Made by a program: the position numbers and the translations under genes. 23,353 nt of DNA from a virus, in IMG/VR virus record IMGVR_UViG_3300027127_000025, positions 1-23,353 of that record. One strand, written 5' to 3'. Of this stretch, positions 14,901-22,180 are shown in pieces; within the stretch, counting starts at the first letter, position 1, and each line of letters starts with the position of its first letter. Below the pieces are notes generated by a model, which was given only the letters and a program-made list of their open reading frames with translations, made no database searches and was not told the origin of the DNA.

Positions 14901-17900
14901 GGCAATGTGATATTGAAGCTGGAAATAAAAATATCGGATTAACAACTCAACATATCTCTGAGCTTGGTGGCGTTGCTGTTGGCATGTATGTAGCTGGTGC
15001 TGGAATTCCAGCAAATTCAAGAATAAATAGCATAACCGACGATCCAAGTAGCATTACTTTTCATATCGATAAAGATCCAACTGCTACGGCTAATAATGTA
15101 ACAGTAACTTTTTCAAGCAGATTAGTGGGAGGCAACAGCTCATCTGCATCAAAATGGACTAGAGGAAATGAGGAAGGATATTATTCAGTTGGCTTGCCAA
15201 AAGATTTTTATGGTACAGGTAAAATTCCTTTAACAACACCTTTAACATCTAGTCTCGTATCTGGCGCATTTACTGCCCTCGGATTAGAAGTTTACGTTGG
15301 CACTGGAACTTTAGGACAATCGGATTTAAGATTATTACCAGAGTCTAACGGAATTGGATATAGTGGTTTAGTTTACGGCACTGGATACCCCAAAGGCGTT
15401 TATAGTTTAACTGTAGACACAAATCCTCAAAATTTAGATTTAATAAACGAAGGTTCTCTGTATGTTTTAAGCGGATCTGGAGTTGAACCAAAACTTTATA
15501 AAACTATTGCGAATAAAGAAGAAGAGGCTAACCAGTACGCTATTGTTGGCATAGAGTATTTAAACAATAAAGATGATTATATTGAAAAAGATATTTTAGA
15601 TACCTCTCCAAGTTATTACGTTCAAGGGCCATACGATGTGGTTATAAAGCCTAATCCACCATCTGGAATACAAAGCATAAGTGGTATATCTGGAGCAACA
15701 AAATATACTGGTATTCAAGTGATATGGTCTGGAACAAACAGTCCAATTACCGGCTATAAAGTTTATGTTAGCAGGCCAGATTATTCAACAATAACAAATG
15801 AAACAGACGCGATTGTAGAAAGCTATACCATTCCTTCTGGAACGCATACATTAACCATTCCAATAACAGGTTCAGACGGTAATGATATTTGGGGCCAATA
15901 TGATTTTAAAATATATTCGCAAGGCACAACATACAAATTACTTTGCACAGATCCGGTAGAAACTGGAATTGTTATGCTGCCTTCTGGTAATTTAAAGATT
16001 AACGGAACTAACGCATTAACTTCTACAATTCCAAGTGGATTTACAATTGATACAGCAGATCAAGACTCTGTAAAATATTCGATTGGTTATGCTGGTGGCA
16101 CTTATACTGGAAATGGTAGAGGGAACTGGACTTCAAAAGATTTAGTTTTTAGATGGAAATACATTGATCCAACGGGCGGCAAAATGACAACTAAAGAGCA
16201 GATCTACGAAAATCCATTTGTTGATTTGCCTCAAAAAGTAACAGTACAGGTTTTAGATTCTGCTGGTCAAGTCTTAAAAGAAGAGAAGAATTATCAAGGG
16301 CTATCTTATAGAATAACACAAGCCGATAATGCTGCAATGTTTGATAGCTCGACTACTCCAGATTTTGTAGAGTACTCAAGAGAAATAGGATTAAGAGTTA
16401 TTGTTACTGACAACACTAATTTGTCTAAAACAGGCACCTTCCAAGCAGTAAATCAATACCCTGGTTATTCTAAAATACAAGTCATAGACTCTTATCAAAA
16501 CTCTCCATATTATATTCTATCTGGATATTATGGAAATAGAGGATTTACTGGATTGGCTGTTTGGAGTCCTGACGTAGCAAGTACAATTGGGGCTATAACA
16601 ACAATTTCTGGTTCTGGGGTAAGAGATGCTGACGGTAATTTAATTAGAAGCGAAAGCGAAGATGTTCCATTAACATTCAGAGATATCTCTGGGGCATTTT
16701 CAACCGCTACATTCTACAATGGCACTGGATTAGCGGTAGGTACTAGAGCGGCGGTTTCAATTAATTTTAAAGGAACAGGCGAGCCTGATTATGAAAAATA
16801 TGTTTATGCTTATGATGATTTAAAAGATCATTATGAAAAATATGTTGATAAATCAATTTCTGTATCACAATGGGGTGCGGATCACTATTCTTCCTTCGGT
16901 CAAAGTGAAGGAAGAGAAATTCCAACAAAGGAAGGAAATCCGCTAGGTATTTGTAACCTTCACGATATAAATCCAGCAACCCAGCCAAATAAAACAGGAT
17001 TTTCTGGCATTGCATTCACAGTATTACCAGAAGACGTTTCAAAGGGTAAGATAATATTTAATTGCTTTAACGCCACTTCAAATAAAGATGTTTTCAGTGT
17101 TGATGTATATACTGGAGTTGGCTATACTGATATTATAAATCATACCGAAATGGAAGAAGGTAATTGGTACGAAATCGTTACTTTAGGCAGCAGCGTGAAT
17201 TGGAGAACTATAGGTCATGATTCAAATACTCCAATATTAGGAAGCGAATTGGAATACAATGGAGAAACAATAGCTGGATCAAGTGCGACCGTAAAAAGAG
17301 TATTTAAACCTGATTTAGTTAATCATACTAATCTCTTTGGGGCGGTTTCTTTAACAGAAACAAGAAGTTATTTGAATGTGATTACTCTTGGAGAAAGATT
17401 GCCTACGGGACAATGGTTATACTTTAGATTCAGACCTTGGGACGACTATGGAGCAGGTTTTACTTCTAAAGTTGTAAGCGGATATTTAGAAAGAGAGCCA
17501 ACAGAAGTTACATCTCCAATTGCAAATAGATATAACTTAGACGGAGGTAGAAATGAAAACGAACTTATCAGTATTCCTGGTAATACTCTAGTTAAAAACT
17601 ATAAATACAGAATAGAGCAATTAGGCAATCCAGAAATAAACTGGGTCACAATTGGAGCAGATTCGGCTACTTTAAATTCTGAATTTATATATAACGGAGA
17701 AACTGTGTCTGGAGGTGGAACTACAATTGGTAAAGTTAAAAGAGTAGAAATTCCCTACGTTGTTCCAGAAAATCAAATAAATTCAACTAATCTTGTAACA
17801 CCAAGAACAGATTCTTCGCTTGTATTGCCCACCGATATACAAGAAGGAAGCTCAATCATTCTGGTTAATAGAAGTCTTGAACATAACTTATACGTTGAAG

Positions 17901-18010
17901 ACAGCAATGGAAATCAAATCTCTATAATCAGGCCCAATGAACGAGCCGAGATTATTAGAGATGATGTTGAATGGAGAGACGACAGAGGCTCCGTTCTATC
18001 GCTTGAGTAA
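11906..18010 (+). CDS. central tail-tip / host-specificity protein J-like, main body with VWA-like insertion
   Basis: 2034 aa. Residues 31-115 (IELLPSENGRDRYVIVEKRTAE; PYVAHVGMKFDS; VKVPSNYFPIG) and 367-600 (YYGDWDGTFKIAWTDNPAWILYD; GLEGAYLQPGDVFGI) are the conserved gpJ core. Between them, at 139-355, sits a Rossmann-like domain of von Willebrand A type: LDVIFMVDQNMN at 140-151, NQTNLFKQL, VRKVVYFSGS and GIQLYYLNTD. Its metal site is degenerate (D-x-N-x-N instead of D-x-S-x-S; no Asp in the third loop). Further along are a CBM5/12-like module from about 956 holding a 'GMYVAGAGIPA' module, an FN3-like domain (about 1251-1350), a 'HYSSFGQSEGR' module (about 1629-1674), two 'Y-x-I ... W-x2-IG' modules (about 1748-1800 and 1896-1951) and a beta-rich end. 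The variable C-terminal half should determine host recognition. It ends with TAA directly abutting the nrdB stop. Confidence 0.85.
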   Translation: MEPNSTDPDEGTSSSVDTNVVSQATLRNSNEIELLPSENGRDRYVIVEKRTAETISPLVKKEVVLDGIYEVIDRNFSYPYVAHVGMKFDSRTFGNMPNREFDVKMKKVKVPSNYFPIGGDGLDRRYVFANPDYPANPNSLDVIFMVDQNMNAQTKALIRRNLQEMIFKLVAGYTNIRFSIWQTAASGTNTVVNQATNETIVGFTYYNTASFAEMETPDSAGANQTNLFKQLDTALSTAQLSPATNPSETNIANFFLRKSQFSITDEVGKLSEETVLQNLWKNTVRKVVYFSGSTPETMSSETYQILLNRAREAGIQLYYLNTDPDRSGTRTLRELAEDTGGAKFNLLYDSDSKLQQFCNTNFYDSNKIYYGDWDGTFKIAWTDNPAWILYDIITDFNYGLGNYIDSSSVDKWTLYDIGRYCDAVDDDGRFRGVPDGKGGLEPRYTCNIIFYNKDEAYNVLKDIAAIFKGIIYWNTEGFSFFADKKKEPLVYFANTNVKDGLFSYSETAKNKRYTSVEVTYNDKFDNYKTKVEFVEDVDGILNYGLNPYKINAAGCTSRSEARRIGRYALTSSIYETDTVTFTAGLEGAYLQPGDVFGISDEIRNVGRSFGRILEVNETAKTIKIDGEFNTGLDSGVYIHVPSGNFSLSDLNSLTGSDGGFTGTLEQIRARRQKQTRKFNIHTVTDDTYGATLTLTGDFLLKSGIFDVYALENRTTGASSTYTGITTLTGVVYNFPPHTVVNGNPRWDTLTFSGISGVLSNLEIDIDFSGDAGTGLLISASTPSWEGIITGFNNINSDSGDFAWTVASEGRLESYNSAVIYRYNSGGAYEASNLLGNINSIWSNPVYTNASTGDVVIAVWPSGTLDSTTPNAIWSTGYAATEVFKLGLDTNTSKDNCLYCVALIKEGYRLLEAGSKRGLDYPGIKFNYRDLLAYSKLRPYYTFVQADFGSRAESIYEDWKSGRDYSVGNIVKHYSDTYICTRSHKSSEYFSEDYLNSFTRQCDIEAGNKNIGLTTQHISELGGVAVGMYVAGAGIPANSRINSITDDPSSITFHIDKDPTATANNVTVTFSSRLVGGNSSSASKWTRGNEEGYYSVGLPKDFYGTGKIPLTTPLTSSLVSGAFTALGLEVYVGTGTLGQSDLRLLPESNGIGYSGLVYGTGYPKGVYSLTVDTNPQNLDLINEGSLYVLSGSGVEPKLYKTIANKEEEANQYAIVGIEYLNNKDDYIEKDILDTSPSYYVQGPYDVVIKPNPPSGIQSISGISGATKYTGIQVIWSGTNSPITGYKVYVSRPDYSTITNETDAIVESYTIPSGTHTLTIPITGSDGNDIWGQYDFKIYSQGTTYKLLCTDPVETGIVMLPSGNLKINGTNALTSTIPSGFTIDTADQDSVKYSIGYAGGTYTGNGRGNWTSKDLVFRWKYIDPTGGKMTTKEQIYENPFVDLPQKVTVQVLDSAGQVLKEEKNYQGLSYRITQADNAAMFDSSTTPDFVEYSREIGLRVIVTDNTNLSKTGTFQAVNQYPGYSKIQVIDSYQNSPYYILSGYYGNRGFTGLAVWSPDVASTIGAITTISGSGVRDADGNLIRSESEDVPLTFRDISGAFSTATFYNGTGLAVGTRAAVSINFKGTGEPDYEKYVYAYDDLKDHYEKYVDKSISVSQWGADHYSSFGQSEGREIPTKEGNPLGICNLHDINPATQPNKTGFSGIAFTVLPEDVSKGKIIFNCFNATSNKDVFSVDVYTGVGYTDIINHTEMEEGNWYEIVTLGSSVNWRTIGHDSNTPILGSELEYNGETIAGSSATVKRVFKPDLVNHTNLFGAVSLTETRSYLNVITLGERLPTGQWLYFRFRPWDDYGAGFTSKVVSGYLEREPTEVTSPIANRYNLDGGRNENELISIPGNTLVKNYKYRIEQLGNPEINWVTIGADSATLNSEFIYNGETVSGGGTTIGKVKRVEIPYVVPENQINSTNLVTPRTDSSLVLPTDIQEGSSIILVNRSLEHNLYVEDSNGNQISIIRPNERAEIIRDDVEWRDDRGSVLSLE

Positions 18011-19066
18011 TTAGAATTTAATATCAAACACTGATTCGTCGATCTTGCTATCCACGCCTTTAACGTAAGAAGAAATCTCAGTCTCCTGTGGGGCGACTTG
18101 AATCTTCTTGCTATCATAGAAGCTATCTAACCATCCAGCAATAGGATTGCCCTTTGCGTTGTATAGCTTCTTGTATCCCATAGAAGTAAGACGATTATCA
18201 GCAAGCCACTCAACATAATGCTTGAGCGAATCAGCGGTGAGACCAATTAAACTACCCTTTGAGAAAAGGTAATCGGCCCAGTCTTTTTCTGCATCCACGG
18301 CCATACGATAAGCCTCGTAGATACGATCTTCATTCTTCTTAAAGATATCTTGGAAGCCTTCCTTTGGCTGATCACGGAGAATCTTCATGATGTTCTGAGT
18401 GATTGCAACGTGAAGGTTTTCGTCACGCGAAATTAAATTAATAATTTTAGCGTTTCCTTCCATCTTTCCGCGATATCCAAAGTAAAACGAGCAAGCGAAT
18501 GAAACATAAAAAGTTACCCCTTCGGTGATCTGAGTTGAAAGGAGTGCATCGAAGATTTGCTGCCTTGGGTCATTGCTCTTGGTATTAAGCAAAGCGTCGT
18601 ACTTATTGGAAATAAACTGCGCCCTCTTGACGATCTCCTTGTCATCTAAAATAGAGTCGAAGAACTTTGTAGCATCAGGATGGACGTTCTGCAAGATATA
18701 TGTATAACTATTGCTATGAATAGTTTCAAAGAATGACCAAACATTCATGCAGATCTCAAGTTCTGGATTACTGACGTAATCAGAAAGAGAGTTAATGCTA
18801 CGGGATAGCATTGAATCTGTCATAGTTTGGAAGCGAAGATTACTATCAAAAACAAACTTCTCTTCTGGAGATAGATTCTTATAATCAGCTGCATCCTTAG
18901 TAAGATTAACTTCCTGTGGTCTCCAGAAGAAATTAATCTGCTGATCGTAGAGATCATAGAACTTGGGATACTTTAAACGATCATATCTTTGGATCGCCAA
19001 ATCTTCGCCAAGGAAGAGCGGTTGTTTAAGTGAGTCCACGTTTACAGTGTTGAGTACAGTTTTCAT
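18011..19066 (-). CDS. nrdB: ribonucleoside-diphosphate reductase class Ia, beta subunit
   Basis: 351 aa, close in length and sequence to E. coli NrdB (376 aa). It houses the di-iron centre and tyrosyl radical that drive NDP reduction. Visible residues by alignment from memory are Trp48, iron ligands Asp61, Glu114, His117, Glu181, Glu215 and His218, and the radical Tyr121 in ETIHSNSYTYIL. FYVSFACSF and MEGNAKIINLISRDENLH are nearly identical to the cellular enzyme. The C-terminus ESVFDIKF is the acidic-aromatic peptide that docks on NrdA. With the radical Tyr and a full iron set, this is an ordinary class Ia subunit rather than a radical-less form. No SD is visible. It lies 4 bases after a small ORF that separates it from nrdA. 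Confidence 0.95.
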   Translation of the reverse strand: MKTVLNTVNVDSLKQPLFLGEDLAIQRYDRLKYPKFYDLYDQQINFFWRPQEVNLTKDAADYKNLSPEEKFVFDSNLRFQTMTDSMLSRSINSLSDYVSNPELEICMNVWSFFETIHSNSYTYILQNVHPDATKFFDSILDDKEIVKRAQFISNKYDALLNTKSNDPRQQIFDALLSTQITEGVTFYVSFACSFYFGYRGKMEGNAKIINLISRDENLHVAITQNIMKILRDQPKEGFQDIFKKNEDRIYEAYRMAVDAEKDWADYLFSKGSLIGLTADSLKHYVEWLADNRLTSMGYKKLYNAKGNPIAGWLDSFYDSKKIQVAPQETEISSYVKGVDSKIDESVFDIKF

Positions 19067-19070
19067 ATTA

Positions 19071-19334
19071 TTACATGTAGTTTCTACTGCGATCTTTTCG
19101 TCCTCCTGAGTGGTGAGGTCTATTAGTTCCTTGCCACATTTTCCATTCTTTAGTTGTAGGGGCTTTTAATTTCTTTTTTTGTTTTTCCGCCTCTAAAAGC
19201 CATACTGGTTTGTAAAGATCAAAAAGTTGATTAATATAGTTATCGTCAGCCGTTCTAGCTGATTCATAACCTTTATTGATAAGCCACTTTCGCTTTCGCG
19301 AAACACTGGCATTAGAGAGAAATTTATAGTCCAT
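19071..19334 (-). CDS. small basic protein between nrdA and nrdB
   Basis: 87 aa from the ATG at 19334 (a TTG at 19349 would add five residues but lies inside nrdA). Not recognised. It is strongly basic, with RKRKW near residue 15, a helix with KQKKKLK at 51-57 and a C-terminal GGRKDRSRN tail, as expected for a nucleic-acid-binding or RNA/ribosome-associated peptide. The ATG is 2 bases past the nrdA TAA, and nrdB begins 4 bases after it, so the three genes should be co-transcribed and coupled. No HNH or GIY-YIG motif is visible, so it is not an evident homing endonuclease. Confidence 0.6.
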   Translation of the reverse strand: MDYKFLSNASVSRKRKWLINKGYESARTADDNYINQLFDLYKPVWLLEAEKQKKKLKAPTTKEWKMWQGTNRPHHSGGRKDRSRNYM

Positions 19335-19336
19335 TT

Positions 19337-21637
19337 TTATAAGGTGCAAGCTCCACCAGCGCAGCCTTGGGTGTCGTCTTGCGGTTCTTCGGTTTTTGTT
19401 TCTTGTTTAATTTCTTGTTTTGTATGTAAAGCGGTTTGAGTGTCGCCGTCAAACGTATTTGTGTAGTAAAGATTTTTAATTCCGTACTTATAAGCCAGCA
19501 TTAAGTCTCCAACAAGTTCTCCTTGGCTTGGAATTTTATTTTGATAACGAGTGGCGTTATAATAAAGATTAGTTGAAATACTCATGTCAACAAATTTTTG
19601 AAGAGCAGCGACTACCTTCAAATACCCCTGATTATTGGGCATTTCAAACGCGAGGGTATAATTATCCTTGTTATTTTTGATATGGGGGACCACAACTGGG
19701 ATAACTCCAGCCTTTGAACGCTTATAAGAAATCAAAGAACGAGGAGGTTCAATCCCGTTAGTCGATGATTGAATAACAGAGCTAGACTCAACAGGCATCA
19801 AGGCAGTCAAGGTACTGTGACGCATACCGTGAGTTTTAATTTGCTTTCTAAGCTCTTCCCAATCACAGTGCAGTTTCTCAGTGACAAATTCATCAATATT
19901 CTTGCAATAAGTATCGATTGGCAGAATAGCTTTTGAGAACTTTGTTTCAGAAAACAAGGCGCATGGACCCTTTTCTTGAGCCATCTTAACTGAAGCCTTG
20001 ATGAGATTATAACTCACAAGCTCCATGATAGCGGCGGCTTTGTTGGCGGCATTCTTGTCGGTATACTTGACGCCAATATTAGCAAGATAGCCAGCAAGAT
20101 TAGTGACGCCAACCCCAAGACTGCGGCGATTCTTTGCAAAATTTGCAGCAGCAGGAACGAAATAGTTTTGATGATCAATCAAAGCGTCAAGCATACGAAC
20201 AATAATTTCGCATACAGGCTCCATCTCGTCCTTTACAACCTCAAGAAGATTAACGGCAGATAAGATGCAAACGCCGATTTCTCCATTGGGATCATTCAAG
20301 TCCTTGATAGGCTTGAGCGGATGATTGACCTCAAGGCAAAGATTGCTGGTATCAACTTGGGCATTCCAAGAACCATGCGAGTTTGCATGATCAACGTTCA
20401 TCAAATAAATGCGACCAGTTTCTACACGCTCTTTAGAGAACAAAAAGAAAAGATCACGCGCATTAATTGTCTTTTTAAATTTAAGGCTCTTGTTCTTTTC
20501 TGCCGCTTCATAAAGCTCCTTGAATTCTGGCATACCAAAGCTATTCCAAAGCTCTGGGACTTCGTGATAAGAAAATAAAGTAATGCTTTCATTCTTGACC
20601 AGACGATCATAGAATGTACGATCAAATCCGATGCAATAGTCGAGTTTGCGAACTCGGTTGTCGTCTGTGCCAGCATTATTTTTTAATACAAGAATATCCT
20701 CAATATCATGATGGAACCAAGCCATGTTTACTGTTGCAGATCCACCGCGAATACCATTTTGATGACAAGACTTAACGGTAGATTCAAACATCTTTAAAAA
20801 GGGAACAGGTCCAGTATGGCTAACCATGCCGCCCTTAACAGGTGCATTAACTGCACGGAGACGACTTGCGTTAATACCGATACCGTAACGATTTGCGGTA
20901 GCAAATCCAATGGCGCTATTATTCGCAAAGATAGAGTCAAGAGAATCGTCTACACTAAACAAAGCGCAAGACGCATAAGATTTGAGGGTAGTTCTCACTC
21001 CAGCCATAATAGGAGTGGGCAAATTAATTTTGTGCTGGCTAAAATAATTATAAGCCTTCTTGATATAGTTGGTCCGCTCTCCCTTATAGTCCTTAAATAA
21101 GGTCATTGCAATGAGCATATAAGCAAATTGCGGGGTTTCATAAAGCTTCTTATTAGTTCTATTCTGAACTAGATACTTTTCGCAAAGCTGCTTAATACCA
21201 GCGTATGTGAAATTAAAATCACGATCATGACGAAGGCATTCATCAAACTTATGGAATTCACGATCATCATACCATTCAAGAATGGCGGGATCATAAACTT
21301 TATTTTTAATATTATCTTTTACGAAATCAATAAGTTTTGGGGCATTCTTGCCTCCCCAAACTTCTTTACGCAACTGGTAATTTAAAAGACGAGAAGCAAC
21401 ATACTGATACTGAGGCTTTTCTTCGGAAATGAGTCCAGCCGCAGCTTCAATTAATGTGTTGTGGATATCTTTAGAGGATATTCCATCAAAGAAAGAAAGG
21501 TTCGCATTCATCGCGACTTCCTCAAAAGAGGTATCGTGAATTCCAGTGCAAGCCCATTCTAAAACTTTGTTAATTTTATCGGCGTCGAACTTTTCAATTT
21601 CTCCGCTTCTCTTCTTAACAGTCATTAATTTTTTCAT
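19337..21637 (-). CDS. nrdA: ribonucleoside-diphosphate reductase class Ia, alpha subunit
   Basis: 766 aa from the ATG at 21637. It reduces ribonucleoside diphosphates with NrdB. Residues 5-90 are a single ATP-cone (MTVKKRSGEIEKFDADKI; LISEEKPQYQYVA). Active-site residues by comparison with E. coli NrdA are Cys224 (SYASCALF), Asn432/Cys434/Glu436 (NLCLE), Cys457 (GVCILSAVNL), radical-transfer Tyr724-Tyr725 and the C-terminal swinging cysteines 759 and 764 (GCAGGACTL). The linker before the tail is longer and more charged than in E. coli. The frame could extend 12 codons to a TTG at 21673, but family alignment and a promoter that would start transcription near 21653 favour the ATG. Neither start has an SD. 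Confidence 0.95.
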   Translation of the reverse strand: MKKLMTVKKRSGEIEKFDADKINKVLEWACTGIHDTSFEEVAMNANLSFFDGISSKDIHNTLIEAAAGLISEEKPQYQYVASRLLNYQLRKEVWGGKNAPKLIDFVKDNIKNKVYDPAILEWYDDREFHKFDECLRHDRDFNFTYAGIKQLCEKYLVQNRTNKKLYETPQFAYMLIAMTLFKDYKGERTNYIKKAYNYFSQHKINLPTPIMAGVRTTLKSYASCALFSVDDSLDSIFANNSAIGFATANRYGIGINASRLRAVNAPVKGGMVSHTGPVPFLKMFESTVKSCHQNGIRGGSATVNMAWFHHDIEDILVLKNNAGTDDNRVRKLDYCIGFDRTFYDRLVKNESITLFSYHEVPELWNSFGMPEFKELYEAAEKNKSLKFKKTINARDLFFLFSKERVETGRIYLMNVDHANSHGSWNAQVDTSNLCLEVNHPLKPIKDLNDPNGEIGVCILSAVNLLEVVKDEMEPVCEIIVRMLDALIDHQNYFVPAAANFAKNRRSLGVGVTNLAGYLANIGVKYTDKNAANKAAAIMELVSYNLIKASVKMAQEKGPCALFSETKFSKAILPIDTYCKNIDEFVTEKLHCDWEELRKQIKTHGMRHSTLTALMPVESSSVIQSSTNGIEPPRSLISYKRSKAGVIPVVVPHIKNNKDNYTLAFEMPNNQGYLKVVAALQKFVDMSISTNLYYNATRYQNKIPSQGELVGDLMLAYKYGIKNLYYTNTFDGDTQTALHTKQEIKQETKTEEPQDDTQGCAGGACTL

Positions 21638-21659
21638 AAAAAGTAAAATAGGGTAAAAG

Positions 21660-21687
21660 ATATTACATATCAAACAGGAACTGCCAA
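21660..21687 (-). promoter_or_regulatory. candidate promoter for the nrd genes
   Basis: On the minus strand, TTGGCA (21687-21682, one mismatch to the -35 consensus) is followed by a 16-base spacer and TAATAT (21665-21660). This would place the transcription start near 21653 and give a leader of about 16 bases before the nrdA ATG at 21637. Its -35 overlaps the hairpin at 21684-21701. The match is moderate and untested. Confidence 0.35.
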
Positions 21688-21701
21688 ACTAAAAAGTTTG
21701 G
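21684..21701 (-). terminator. 7-bp hairpin between the GNAT gene and nrdA
   Basis: CCAAACT (21684-21690) pairs perfectly with AGTTTGG (21695-21701) around a 4-base loop, AAAA on the plus strand (TTTT on the transcript side). It lies 8 bases after the GNAT stop codon. No T-run follows on the transcript, so it would attenuate or protect RNA ends rather than act as a strong intrinsic terminator. A smaller ACGA/TCGT hairpin (21706-21717) overlaps the GNAT stop itself. Confidence 0.4.
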
Positions 21702-21709
21702 ACAAACGA

Positions 21710-22180
21710 TTATTCGTAGTTCTTTACAAAAGAAAGTGTATCTAGGCGAAATCCGTTAGCCATATAAAACCCTTGAAGTCTCGGATCTCCGCCATTACAC
21801 ATGTAGTTCATGGACAAAAAGTCAATCTTTTTTTCGACAATAATTTTCTCAACTTCTTGTAGAACTCTAAATCCTCCAAACATAGTTGGATGGGTTGAAA
21901 CCCATACAATCTCATTCAATCCTGTTTTGCCGCAACTCCAATCTTTCGATATAATTCCAGCAAACAAAGACACAGGCTGATCTTTGTCGAAGTAACAAAC
22001 TATTACCGCATCATTTTTAAATACTAATAAAAGCTGAATGAGCTGATTCTCTAAGTGGTCAAGATCCCAACGACCAGCTACATGACCTTGCTTATCAAGA
22101 ATTTTTTTAAGCCCCTTGCTATCCTTCATTTTTTGAAGGATAGGCTTGAGGGCTAAAGTACTTATAATTCTTTTGACCAT
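21710..22180 (-). CDS. GNAT-family N-acetyltransferase
   Basis: 156 aa. The central strand NEIVWVSTHPTMFGGFRVLQEVEKII (from about residue 88) has the layout of GNAT motif A, where a strand leads into the acetyl-CoA-binding loop (here GGF rather than the usual G-x-G/A) and a helix. The C-terminal RLQGFYMANGFR is the typical 'FY-x3-GF' end of motif B. The target is unknown; similar phage GNATs are widespread and mostly uncharacterised. The upstream gene's stop shares bases with the ATG (TAATG at 22180), and nrdA follows after 72 bases. Confidence 0.65.
   Translation of the reverse strand: MVKRIISTLALKPILQKMKDSKGLKKILDKQGHVAGRWDLDHLENQLIQLLLVFKNDAVIVCYFDKDQPVSLFAGIISKDWSCGKTGLNEIVWVSTHPTMFGGFRVLQEVEKIIVEKKIDFLSMNYMCNGGDPRLQGFYMANGFRLDTLSFVKNYE

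Noticed and set aside
19071-19334. Homing endonuclease between nrdA and nrdB
   Set aside because: The ORF is only 87 aa and lacks HNH, GIY-YIG or LAGLIDADG signatures.
20321-21100. Plus- and minus-strand ORFs inside nrdA
   Set aside because: nrdA is intact with all catalytic residues; these frames are shadows.
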